Below, piece by piece: positions 25,683 through 34,046 of a DNA stretch of 64,000 bases. Position numbers and translations under genes: made by a program. A model generated the notes under the pieces. That model searched no databases. It saw only the letters and a program-made list of their open reading frames with translations, and had not been told where the DNA came from. Location: assembly GCF_000617845.2 (NCBI RefSeq), contig NZ_DF820425.1, positions 4,825,725 through 4,889,724 on the forward strand. Reading direction: 5' to 3'. The stretch is from Bradyrhizobium sp. DOA9. GTDB lineage: Bacteria > Pseudomonadota > Alphaproteobacteria > Rhizobiales > Xanthobacteraceae. Each line of letters starts with the position of its first letter. Position 1 is the stretch's first letter.

Positions 25683-27632
25683 GTGGTGGCAACGCGAGCT
25701 AAGAAATCCGTCAAACGCAAGAGCGGCAAGAAGGCTGCGAAGAAGGCCGTGAAGGCGCGCGCGAGCAAAGCCGCCAAGAAGGTCAAGAAGACCAAGAAGG
25801 CCAAGAAGGCTGCCGCCAAGAAGAGCGTGAAGAAGGGCGCCGCAAGGAAAGCCGGCAAGAAGGCCGCGAAGAAGCAGGCCGTTGCCAAGAAGGCGGTGAA
25901 GAAGGCCGATAAAACACCGGCCAAGGCTCCTGCGAAGAAGGTCGCGAAAAAGGCGGCTGCGCCTGCCGTGACCGCCGCGCCGGCTTCCGTCGTCACGCCT
26001 GTGAAGCCGACGGCGGCAAAGCCAAAGGCTCCACGTGCGCCAAAGCCCGCCGCTTCTCCGCAAGTAGCCGCGCCTGCGGCCGCCGCCGCGCGCGACAACG
26101 TCTTCTACATCACCACCGCGATCGCCTATCCCAACGGCAGTCCGCATATCGGTCATGCCTATGAGGCGATCGCGACCGACGCGCTGGCGCGCTTTGCGCG
26201 GCTCGATGGCAAGGACGTGTTCTTTTTGACCGGCACCGACGAGCACGGTCAGAAGATGATTCAGACGGCGGCGAGCGAGGGCATGTCCGCCGCTGCGCTC
26301 GCGACACGCAATGCCGGCCGCTTCAAGGAGATGGACGAGCGCCTGAACGTATCGTTCGACCGCTTCATCCGCACCACCGAGGAGCAGCATCACCGCTCCA
26401 GCCAGGAGATCTGGCGGCGCATGGAAGCGAACGGCGACATCTATGCCGACACCTATTCGGGCTGGTACTCCGTCCGCGACGAGGCCTATTACGCCGAGGA
26501 CGAGACGCGCGTGAACGACGACGGTGTGCGGCTCGGGCCGCAGGGCACGCCGGTGGAATGGGTCGAAGAGAAGAGTTATTTCTTCCGCCTCTCGGAGTAC
26601 CAGGACAAGCTGCTCAAGCTGTATGCGGATCAGCCCGATTTCATCGGGCCGGATTCCCGCAAGAACGAGGTGGTGAGCTTCGTCAAGGGCGGTCTGCGCG
26701 ATCTCTCGATCTCCCGCACCACGTTCGACTGGGGCGTGAAGGTGCCAGGCGACGAAGATCATGTGATGTATGTCTGGGTCGACGCGCTGACCAATTACAT
26801 CACCGGCGTCGGCTTCCCCGACGAGAGCGACAAGAACTGGCGTTATTGGCCGGCCGACGTGCACGTCATCGGCAAGGACATTATCCGCTTCCATGCGGTG
26901 TATTGGCCCGCCTTCCTCTTGTCGGCCGGCATCCCGCTGCCGAAGCGGGTCTATGCCCACGGCTTCCTGTTCAACAGGGGCGAGAAGATGTCGAAGTCGG
27001 TCGGCAACACTGTCGATCCGTTCAACCTCGCCGACCAGTATGGCGTCGACCAGTTACGCTACTTTTTCCTGCGCGAGGTGCCGTTCGGCCAGGACGGCAA
27101 TTACAACCACGAGGCTATCGTCGCGCGCATCAATGCCGATCTCGCCAACGATCTCGGCAATCTCGCGCAGCGCTCGCTGTCGATGATCGCCAAGCAATTG
27201 GGCGGCGTGCTGCCCGAGCCGGGCGAGTTCAGCGACAACGACAAGGCGATCCTTTCGATGGCCGACGGCATGATCGCGGCCTCGCGCGAGGCCATGGCGA
27301 CCCAGCAGATCCATCAATGGCTCAACGCCGTCTGGGCCGTGGTCGCGGAAGCCAACCGCTATTTCGCGGGCGAGGCGCCGTGGGCGCTCGCCAAGACGGA
27401 TCCGGCCAGGCAGAAGACGGTGCTCTACGTCACCGCCGAAGTCGTGCGTCAGATCGCGATCCTGGCTCAGCCCGCGATGCCGACCGCCTCCGGCAAGCTG
27501 CTCGACAGCCTCGGCATCCCCGCAGCCGAGCGCAATTTTGACATGCTCGGCGGTGCAAAGCGCATCGCGCCCGGTTCGACGCTGCCGGCGCCGACGCCGG
27601 CGTTCCCGCGCTACGTCGAGCCGGCGGCCTGA
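25683..27632 (+). CDS. metG: methionyl-tRNA synthetase with histone H1-like N-terminal tail
   Basis: A 649-residue protein. Residues about 138-645 are a class Ia MetRS that charges tRNA-Met: HIGH motif in YPNGSPHIGHAYEA, TGTDEHGQKM, and KMSKS in RGEKMSKSVGNTVDP, followed by the anticodon-binding helices. The zinc-knuckle cysteines are absent, so it is the short MetG2-like type. Residues 1-95 are almost only Lys, Ala, Arg and Val in AKK/KKA repeats like bacterial histone H1 proteins, then a Pro/Ala linker to 137. No internal start codon separates tail from enzyme, so they are one polypeptide. The GTG start at 25683 follows a weak ribosome binding site. Confidence 0.95.
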   Translation: MVATRAKKSVKRKSGKKAAKKAVKARASKAAKKVKKTKKAKKAAAKKSVKKGAARKAGKKAAKKQAVAKKAVKKADKTPAKAPAKKVAKKAAAPAVTAAPASVVTPVKPTAAKPKAPRAPKPAASPQVAAPAAAAARDNVFYITTAIAYPNGSPHIGHAYEAIATDALARFARLDGKDVFFLTGTDEHGQKMIQTAASEGMSAAALATRNAGRFKEMDERLNVSFDRFIRTTEEQHHRSSQEIWRRMEANGDIYADTYSGWYSVRDEAYYAEDETRVNDDGVRLGPQGTPVEWVEEKSYFFRLSEYQDKLLKLYADQPDFIGPDSRKNEVVSFVKGGLRDLSISRTTFDWGVKVPGDEDHVMYVWVDALTNYITGVGFPDESDKNWRYWPADVHVIGKDIIRFHAVYWPAFLLSAGIPLPKRVYAHGFLFNRGEKMSKSVGNTVDPFNLADQYGVDQLRYFFLREVPFGQDGNYNHEAIVARINADLANDLGNLAQRSLSMIAKQLGGVLPEPGEFSDNDKAILSMADGMIAASREAMATQQIHQWLNAVWAVVAEANRYFAGEAPWALAKTDPARQKTVLYVTAEVVRQIAILAQPAMPTASGKLLDSLGIPAAERNFDMLGGAKRIAPGSTLPAPTPAFPRYVEPAA

Positions 27633-27645
27633 GGGCGTTTGCACG

Positions 27646-28422
27646 ATGCTGGTCGACAGTCATTGCCATCTGGATTTTCCGGACTTTGCGGAAGATCTCG
27701 ATGGGATCGTGTCGCGGGCGCGAGCGGCCGGCGTCGGTCGCATGGTCACGATCTCGACGCGGGTGCGACGGCTGCAGGACCTGCTCGCGATCGCCGAGCG
27801 TTATGACGACGTCTATTGCTCGGTCGGCACTCATCCGCACCACGCGGACGAGGAGGACGGCATCGCGCCGGACGAGCTGATTGCGTTCACCCAGCATCCC
27901 AAGGTCGTCGCGCTGGGCGAAGCCGGGCTCGATTATTTCTACGACAACGGCTCGCCGGTAGCGCAGGCGAGGGGCTTTCGCGCCCACATCGCCGCCGCCC
28001 GCGCCACCGGCCTGCCGCTGGTGATCCATACCCGCGAGGCCGACGCGGACTGCGCGCGCATCCTAGAAGAGGAGGCCGCGAAGGGATCGTTTCGCGCCGT
28101 GCTGCATTGTTACACGGGCGGGCGCGAGCTGGCGCTGAAGGCGGTGTCGCTCGGGTTCTCGATCGGCTTCACGGGCATCCTGACCTTCAAGAAGTCGGAG
28201 GCCTTGCGCGCGCTCGCAGCCGAACTGCCGTCGGATCGTATTCTGGTTGAAACGGACTCGCCCTATCTTGCGCCGGGCAAGTTTCGGGGCAAGCGCAACG
28301 AGCCGGCCTACGTGGTCGAGGTCGCAAAGGTGCTCGCCGAGACGCGCGGCGTGTCGCTCGAGGAGATCTCGCGCCAGACCAGCGAAAATTTCTTCCGCCT
28401 GTTCTCGAAGGTGAAGGCTTGA
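27646..28422 (+). CDS. TatD family metal-dependent hydrolase
   Basis: A 258-residue TIM-barrel deoxyribonuclease/hydrolase. TatD proteins are metal-dependent 3'-5' exonucleases involved in DNA damage and degradation. Seen: the opening MLVDSHCHLDF with two metal-binding His, GTHPHHA, ALGEAGLDYFYD with the bridging Glu, VIHTREAD, LHCYTGG, and the C-terminal VETDSPYLAP. It begins 13 bases after the metG stop; the metG-tatD pair is common in bacteria. ATG 27646 is set by the family start. Length is standard. Confidence 0.95.
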   Translation: MLVDSHCHLDFPDFAEDLDGIVSRARAAGVGRMVTISTRVRRLQDLLAIAERYDDVYCSVGTHPHHADEEDGIAPDELIAFTQHPKVVALGEAGLDYFYDNGSPVAQARGFRAHIAAARATGLPLVIHTREADADCARILEEEAAKGSFRAVLHCYTGGRELALKAVSLGFSIGFTGILTFKKSEALRALAAELPSDRILVETDSPYLAPGKFRGKRNEPAYVVEVAKVLAETRGVSLEEISRQTSENFFRLFSKVKA

Positions 28423-28435
28423 GACTGGGGGCCAC

Positions 28436-29233
28436 ATGACGCTGACGCTGACGATCCTGGGCTGCGGCTCCTCCGCCGGCGTGCCGCGCCCGGCACTCGG
28501 CTGGGGCGCCTGTGATCCCTCCAATCCCAAGAACCGCCGTCGCCGCTGCTCGCTGCTGGTCGAACGGACGTCCGAGCACGGCACGACACGCATCGTGATC
28601 GACACCTCGCCGGACCTGCGCGAGCAATTGCTCTCGACCAATGTCGACCACATCGACGCGGTGTTCCTGACGCACGAGCATGCCGACCAGACCCACGGCA
28701 TGGATGATCTGCGGTCGGTCGTCATGCACATGCGCCGACGCATTCCGACATATTTCAACCAGTCGACCGCCAAGGACATCCTGTCGCGGTTCTCCTATTG
28801 CTTCATCTCGCCCGAAGGCAGCGACTATCCGCCGATCCTGACCCGGCATTCGATCGAGGCGGGGGAGAGCCAGACCATTCTGGGGAAGGGCGGCGCCGTG
28901 ACGATGACCGCCTTTCTGGTGCAGCACGGCAACATTCCCGCGCTCGGCTACCGCATTGGGGATGCGGCCTATACGCCTGATCTCAACGACATCCCGCGCG
29001 AGAGCTGGGGGGCGCTGGAGAACCTCGACCTCTGGATCGTCGACGGCCTGCGCTACACCAGCCATGTCAGCCATTTCAGCATCAACGATGCGCTGTCCTG
29101 GATCGAGCGCTTCAAGCCGAAGCGCGCGGTCATCACCAACATGACCGCCGACGTCGATTACGAGGTGATCCGGCAGTCGCTGCCGCCTGGCGTGGTGCCG
29201 GCCTATGACGGGCTGCGGCTGGAGACGCACTAA
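28436..29233 (+). CDS. MBL-fold metallo-hydrolase (PhnP-like)
   Basis: A 265-residue metallo-beta-lactamase-fold hydrolase, of the group that includes PhnP phosphodiesterase. Seen: LTILGCGSSAGVPRPALGWGACDP at the start, IDTSPDLREQLL, the metal motif THEHADQTHGMDDLR (HxHxDH type), and the late LDLWIVDGLRYTSHVSHFSI with another His. The group acts on cyclic or diester phosphates; the actual substrate here is unknown. It starts 13 bases after tatD, with GGGGG upstream as a ribosome binding site, so it ends the metG-tatD unit. There is no linked phosphonate gene, so a PhnP role is not supported. Confidence 0.9.
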   Translation: MTLTLTILGCGSSAGVPRPALGWGACDPSNPKNRRRRCSLLVERTSEHGTTRIVIDTSPDLREQLLSTNVDHIDAVFLTHEHADQTHGMDDLRSVVMHMRRRIPTYFNQSTAKDILSRFSYCFISPEGSDYPPILTRHSIEAGESQTILGKGGAVTMTAFLVQHGNIPALGYRIGDAAYTPDLNDIPRESWGALENLDLWIVDGLRYTSHVSHFSINDALSWIERFKPKRAVITNMTADVDYEVIRQSLPPGVVPAYDGLRLETH

Positions 29234-29387
29234 ACCCGCGGTGGAAATTCTCCCGCCTGCCGGCATAGACCTTGCTTGCGCTGGCCCCATCATGTTGATT
29301 TAACGTCTGAAAGACAGGCGCTGGGCAGGGCGATATTCAAACGGGACCGGGCACCCAAGGTGCAATCGGTCGGTCGAATCGCCTCGT

Positions 29388-29987
29388 GTGAGGATGGGGA
29401 TCGCGTTGGCAGAGGACGAGGTAGCCAATCGGGGGCCGGTGCGACGCGCTCTGGACCTCCTTTATCTTGGCGCGGGCTATGCCGCGGGCGCCTTCCTGGT
29501 CGCGATCTTCGCAATCATGATGATCATGTCGGTGGGGCGTCAGTTTACGCTCAATATTCCGGCCGGCGACGATTTCGCATCCTGGTGCATGGCCGCGATG
29601 GCGTTCCTCGGCCTCGCCCATACCTTCAAGCGCGGAGAGATGATCCGCGTCGGCCTGCTGCTGGAACGTCTGCATGGGCGGACCAAGCAGATAGCGGAGG
29701 TCGTGGCGCTCGGCATTGCCACAGCCTTCGTCCTCTACTTCACCCGTCATGCGGTGCAGATGACCTACGATTCCTGGCGCTTCAACGACGTGGCGCAGGG
29801 CGTCGTCGCGCTGCCGCTCTGGATTCCCCAGCTGGGCTTCGCCGGCGGCCTCGTGATCCTCTCGATCGCGCTGATCGACGAGATGGTCAACGTCATCGGC
29901 GGCAACCGCCCGAGCTACGAGAAGGGCTCCCCTGACGAAACTCCGGAAGAGTTCGTCGAGCGCATCTCGCAGGGCGGTGGAGGCTGA
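29388..29987 (+). CDS. TRAP transporter small permease (DctQ type)
   Basis: A 199-residue membrane protein with four predicted helices (about residues 24-46, 60-80, 101-123, 143-164). DctQ subunits pair with DctM and a periplasmic binding protein to import organic acids with sodium. Seen: FASWCMAAMAFLGLAHTFKRGEMIRVGLL, the typical loop after helix two. The start is a GTG at 29388 or the ATG at 29394; neither has a strong ribosome binding site. The dctM gene follows 2 bases after the stop. The substrate is not predictable from the permease. Confidence 0.9.
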   Translation: MRMGIALAEDEVANRGPVRRALDLLYLGAGYAAGAFLVAIFAIMMIMSVGRQFTLNIPAGDDFASWCMAAMAFLGLAHTFKRGEMIRVGLLLERLHGRTKQIAEVVALGIATAFVLYFTRHAVQMTYDSWRFNDVAQGVVALPLWIPQLGFAGGLVILSIALIDEMVNVIGGNRPSYEKGSPDETPEEFVERISQGGGG

Positions 29988-29989
29988 CC

Positions 29990-31303
29990 ATGGCCAATCT
30001 CGGCATGATCGAGCTGTCGTTCGTCCTGCTCGGCGTCATGATCCTGCTGCTGGGAAGCGGCGTCTGGATTGCGGTCTCGCTCGGGCTGGTCGGCTTCGTG
30101 GCGATGGCGCTCACCACGAGCCTGCCGCTCGGCACCGTGCTTGCGACCACCACCTGGAGCGCGAGCTCATCCTGGACGCTGGCGGCGCTGCCGCTGTTCA
30201 TCTGGATGGGAGAGATTCTCTTCCGCACCAAATTGTCCGAGGAAATGTTCCGCGGCCTGTCGCCCTGGGTGCAGTGGCTGCCGGGACGACTGACGCATGT
30301 GAACGTGATCGGCTGCGGGATCTTTGCAGCAGTATCTGGCTCGTCGGCGGCGACCTGCGCGACGATCGGCAAGATCGCGCTGCCGGAACTCGACAAGCGC
30401 GGCTACGACAAGGGCCTGAGCCTCGGATCGCTCGCGGGCTCTGGCACGCTCGGCCTGTTGATCCCGCCGTCGATTCCGATGGTGGTCTATGCCGTCACGG
30501 CGAACGTCTCCGTGCTTCAAGTGTTTCTCGGCGGATTCCTGCCGGGACTGCTCGTGATCGTACTCTATTCCGGCTACATCATCATCTGGTCGCTGCTCAA
30601 CCCGAAGAAGGTTCCGCCGCGCGATCCGCCGATGCCGTTCCGGCAGAAGCTGCGCGAGTCGGCCAAGCTCGCGCCCTGCCTGATGCTGATCCTGGCGGTG
30701 TTCCTGTCGCTCGTTCTCGGCTTTGCGACGGCGACGGAATGTGCGGCTTGGGGCGTTTCCGGCGCGCTGCTGCTGGCCTGGTGGAGCGGCACGCTCACGC
30801 GCAAGAACTTCCTCGAGAGCATCATGAGCGCGACGCGCCTCACCTGCATGATCATGCTGATCCTGGCAGGCGCAGCCTACACCACGGCGGCGATGGCCTA
30901 TACGGGTATTCCGGCCGCGCTTGCCACCTGGGTCCAGGGCCAGCACCTCACGCCGAGCATGCTGGCGCTGTATCTGAGCATCATGTACATCATCCTGGGC
31001 TGCCTGATCGACGGCATCTCGATGATCGTTCTGACCGCCGTCATCGTGCTGCCCATGGTCAAGCAGGCCGGCCTAGACCTGGTATGGTTCGGCGTCTACC
31101 TGATCATCCACGTCGAAATGGCGCAGATCACGCCACCGGTCGGGTTCAACCTGTTCGTGCTCCAGAACATGAGCGGCCGCGACACGTTCACGGTCGCGCG
31201 GGCGGCCTTCCCGTTCTTCATGCTACTGCTTGCCGCCGTGTTCATCATCACCGAATATCCGCAGATCGTGATGTTCTTGCCCAAGCTCGCTTTCCCAGAC
31301 TGA
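29990..31303 (+). CDS. TRAP transporter large permease (DctM type)
   Basis: A 437-residue membrane protein with about 12 hydrophobic segments. DctM carries the transport path of the tripartite uptake system. Seen: the conserved FAAVSGSSAATCATIGKIALPEL block, GSLAGSGTLGLLIPPSIPMVVYAV, and DGISMIVLTAVIVLPMVKQAG, plus HVEMAQITPPVGFNLFVLQ near the C-terminus. These are the sodium- and substrate-binding hairpins of the family. It sits between dctQ and a dctP-like gene on the same strand, so a full TRAP system is present. Confidence 0.95.
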   Translation: MANLGMIELSFVLLGVMILLLGSGVWIAVSLGLVGFVAMALTTSLPLGTVLATTTWSASSSWTLAALPLFIWMGEILFRTKLSEEMFRGLSPWVQWLPGRLTHVNVIGCGIFAAVSGSSAATCATIGKIALPELDKRGYDKGLSLGSLAGSGTLGLLIPPSIPMVVYAVTANVSVLQVFLGGFLPGLLVIVLYSGYIIIWSLLNPKKVPPRDPPMPFRQKLRESAKLAPCLMLILAVFLSLVLGFATATECAAWGVSGALLLAWWSGTLTRKNFLESIMSATRLTCMIMLILAGAAYTTAAMAYTGIPAALATWVQGQHLTPSMLALYLSIMYIILGCLIDGISMIVLTAVIVLPMVKQAGLDLVWFGVYLIIHVEMAQITPPVGFNLFVLQNMSGRDTFTVARAAFPFFMLLLAAVFIITEYPQIVMFLPKLAFPD

Positions 31304-31341
31304 GCGTATCCGTTCTTAGAATGACCGTGAGGAGAAGCCCG

Positions 31342-32319
31342 ATGATGTCTCGTTTAGTCCGCGCATGCCTGATCGCCGGCGTCGTGATGGCCGCAACGCC
31401 AGCCTTGGCCCAGACCAAATGGAATTTGCCGGCGGCATATCCTGCCGACAATCCGCACTCCGAAAACCTGGTCGCGTTCGCCAAGGACGTCGAGGCCGCA
31501 ACCTCCGGCAAGCTCCAGATCACGGTTCATCCCGGCGCCTCGCTGTTCAAGGCGCCCGACATCAAGCGCGCGGTGGTGACCGGGCAGGCGCAGATGGGTG
31601 AGGTGCTGCTGTCGATCCACGAGAACGAAGACCCGATGTTCGGCATCGACGTCGTGCCGTTCCTCGCGACCAGCTTTCCCGATGCGATGAAGCTGTACCA
31701 GGCCTCCAAGCCGGCGATCGCCAAGAAGCTCGACGCGCAAGGTCTCAAGCTGCTGTTCGTGGTGCCGTGGGCGCCGCAGGGCGTCTATGTCAACAAGCCG
31801 CTGGCGACGATCGAGGACATGAAGGGCCTGAAGTGGCGCGCCTACAATGTCGGGACCGCGCGCATCGGCGAACTGGTCGGCGCACAATCGGTCACGATCC
31901 AGGCCGCGGAATTGCCGCAGGCACTGGCGACCGGCGTGGTGAACTCCTTCATGTCGTCGGGCGGCACCGGTTACGATTCGAAGGCGTGGGAGTCGCTCAA
32001 ATACTTCTACGACGTGCAGGCCTGGATTCCGAAGGACTACACCTTCGTCAACAAGGCTGCGTTCGACGCGCTCGACAAGCCGACCCAGGAGGCCATCCTG
32101 AAGGTCGCCGCCACCGCAGAGACCCGCGGCTGGAAGGCCTGGCAAGAGAAGGCCAATTGGTACCTCGATCAGCTCAAGGCGAAGGGCATGAGCGTCGAGC
32201 CGCCGAGCCCGGCACTCAAGGCAGGCTTCCAGAAGATCGGTGACCAGCTCACGGCGGACTGGCTCAAGAAGGCGGGCGCGGACGGTCAGGCGGTCGTCGA
32301 CGCCTACAAGAAGATGTAA
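31342..32319 (+). CDS. TRAP transporter substrate-binding protein (DctP type)
   Basis: A 325-residue periplasmic binding protein. The signal peptide (MMSRLVRACLIAGVVMAATPALAQ) covers residues 1-24. The mature part has WNLPAAYPADNPHSENLVAFAKDVEAA, IHPGASLFKAPDIKRAV-like binding-site features, and LKWRAYNVGTARIGELVGA, with the conserved Arg that usually holds the substrate carboxylate. It is the third gene of the TRAP operon, 38 bases after dctM. ATG 31342 is chosen over 31321 because GAGGAGAAG stands just upstream. The ligand is probably an organic acid, but its identity is unknown. Confidence 0.93.
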   Translation: MMSRLVRACLIAGVVMAATPALAQTKWNLPAAYPADNPHSENLVAFAKDVEAATSGKLQITVHPGASLFKAPDIKRAVVTGQAQMGEVLLSIHENEDPMFGIDVVPFLATSFPDAMKLYQASKPAIAKKLDAQGLKLLFVVPWAPQGVYVNKPLATIEDMKGLKWRAYNVGTARIGELVGAQSVTIQAAELPQALATGVVNSFMSSGGTGYDSKAWESLKYFYDVQAWIPKDYTFVNKAAFDALDKPTQEAILKVAATAETRGWKAWQEKANWYLDQLKAKGMSVEPPSPALKAGFQKIGDQLTADWLKKAGADGQAVVDAYKKM

Positions 32320-32376
32320 CGCGGGAGCGCTTCCGCTCGCCGGGCTCGGGCGGGCGGAAGCCTCTTCAGGAACAGC

Positions 32377-34026
32377 TCAGGCCGAGATCGCCTTCACCGA
32401 GCCGACTTCGTTGCGCAGCAGGAATTTCTGGATCTTGCCCGTGGACGTCTTCGGGATCGGCCCGAACACGACCGTCTTCGGCGTCTTGAAGCCGCTCATG
32501 TGCGAACGGCAGAAGGCGATGATGTCGGCCTCGGTCGCGCTGGCGCCATCCTTCAGCTCGACGAAGGCGCAGGGGACTTCGCCCCATTTCGGATCGGGCT
32601 TTGCCACCACGGCTGCAAACAGCACGGCCGGGTGCTTGTAGAGGATGTCCTCGACCTCGACCGAGGAGATGTTCTCGCCGCCGGAGATGATGATGTCCTT
32701 GGAGCGGTCCTTGATGATGACGTAGCCGTGCTCGTCGAGCACGCCGAGATCGCCGGTGTGAAACCAGCCGCCCTCGAAGGCTTCCTTCGTTGCCTTCTCG
32801 TTCTTGAGATAGCCCTTCATCACGATGTTGCCGCGGAACATGACCTCGCCGATGGTCTCGCCGTCGCGCGGCACTTGCCTCATGGTCTGCGGATTGATCA
32901 CGGTGACGGCTTCCTGGAGCGGGTAGGGCACGCCCTGCCGGCGCTTCATGCGGGCGCGCTCGGCAGGCGGGAGTTCGTCCCAGCCGGGCTGCTCGGCGCA
33001 CACCGAGGCGGGGCCGTAGACCTCGGTCAGGCCATAGACATGGGTGAGCTTGATGCCGATGCTTTCGGCGCCTTCCAGCACCGCGACGGGCGGGGCGGCG
33101 CCCGCGATCAGGCCGACGACACGGCGGGCCGCATTCCCCTTGGGCGCGTCGGGCGCGTTGATCAACGTGTTGTAGACGATCGGCGCGCCGCACATGTGGG
33201 TGACGCCGTGGCTCTTGATCAGCTCGAAGATCTTGCTCGGTTCGACCTTGCGCAGGCAGACATTGATGCCGGCGGCCGCCGCAATGGTCCAGGGAAAGCA
33301 CCAGCCGTTGCAGTGGAACATCGGCAGCGTCCAGAGATAGACCGGATGCTGGCCGAGATTGCCGGCGAGGATATTGCTGACGGCGTTGAGATAGGCGCCG
33401 CGATGATGGGTGACGACGCCCTTGGGATTGCCCGTCGTGCCCGAGGTGTAGCTCAGCGCGATCGCGTCCCATTCGTCGCTCGGCGGGATCGCCGCGAAGC
33501 CTGGATCGCCTTGGGCGACGGCCGTTTCATATTCGATCTCGCCGATGCGCTTGCCGCCCTTGAACGAAGCGTCGTCGACGTCGACCACCAGCGGCTTGGG
33601 TCCGGTCATCCGCGCCAGCGCCTCGGCAATCACGCCGGAAAACTCTGGATCGACCAGGATGATTTTCGCACCGCCATGGTCGAGCTGGAACGCGATCGAA
33701 GGCGCATCGAGGCGGATGTTGAGCGCGTTGAGCACGGCGCCGGTCATGGGCACCGCGAAGTGCGCCTCGTTCATCGCCGGGATGTTGGGCAGCATCGCCG
33801 CCACGGTGTCGCCGACGCCGATGCCCTTGCCTGCGAGCCAGGAGGCAAAGCGCCGACAGCGCTCATAGGTCTGCGCCCAGGTGCAGCTGCGGCCCTCATA
33901 GACGGTGCTGACGTGATTGGGATAGACCGCGGCGCTGCGCGCGAGGAAGCTCAGCGGACTCAGGGGCACATAATTGGCGGGCGTCTTGTCGAGGCCGATA
34001 TTGTATTGGTTCTGCCGCTCACTCAT
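32377..34026 (-). CDS. acyl-CoA synthetase (AMP-forming)
   Basis: A 549-residue ANL-superfamily ligase that activates a carboxylic acid to its CoA thioester through an acyl-adenylate. Seen: P-loop-like YTSGTTGNPKGVVTHH, VYGLTEVYGP, GEVMFRGNIVMKGYLKN, TGDLGVLDEHGYVIIKDRSKDIIISGGENIS (named in parts), and the C-terminal catalytic Lys in KTSTGKIQKFLLR. It resembles medium/short-chain or methylmercaptopropionate-type ligases more than long-chain FadD. The start at 34026 has AGGAGGTG upstream. It follows the fused TRAP permease by 20 bases, which links uptake to activation of the same acid. Confidence 0.93.
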   Translation of the reverse strand: MSERQNQYNIGLDKTPANYVPLSPLSFLARSAAVYPNHVSTVYEGRSCTWAQTYERCRRFASWLAGKGIGVGDTVAAMLPNIPAMNEAHFAVPMTGAVLNALNIRLDAPSIAFQLDHGGAKIILVDPEFSGVIAEALARMTGPKPLVVDVDDASFKGGKRIGEIEYETAVAQGDPGFAAIPPSDEWDAIALSYTSGTTGNPKGVVTHHRGAYLNAVSNILAGNLGQHPVYLWTLPMFHCNGWCFPWTIAAAAGINVCLRKVEPSKIFELIKSHGVTHMCGAPIVYNTLINAPDAPKGNAARRVVGLIAGAAPPVAVLEGAESIGIKLTHVYGLTEVYGPASVCAEQPGWDELPPAERARMKRRQGVPYPLQEAVTVINPQTMRQVPRDGETIGEVMFRGNIVMKGYLKNEKATKEAFEGGWFHTGDLGVLDEHGYVIIKDRSKDIIISGGENISSVEVEDILYKHPAVLFAAVVAKPDPKWGEVPCAFVELKDGASATEADIIAFCRSHMSGFKTPKTVVFGPIPKTSTGKIQKFLLRNEVGSVKAISA

Positions 34027-34046
34027 CGACACCTCCTGAAAACGGC

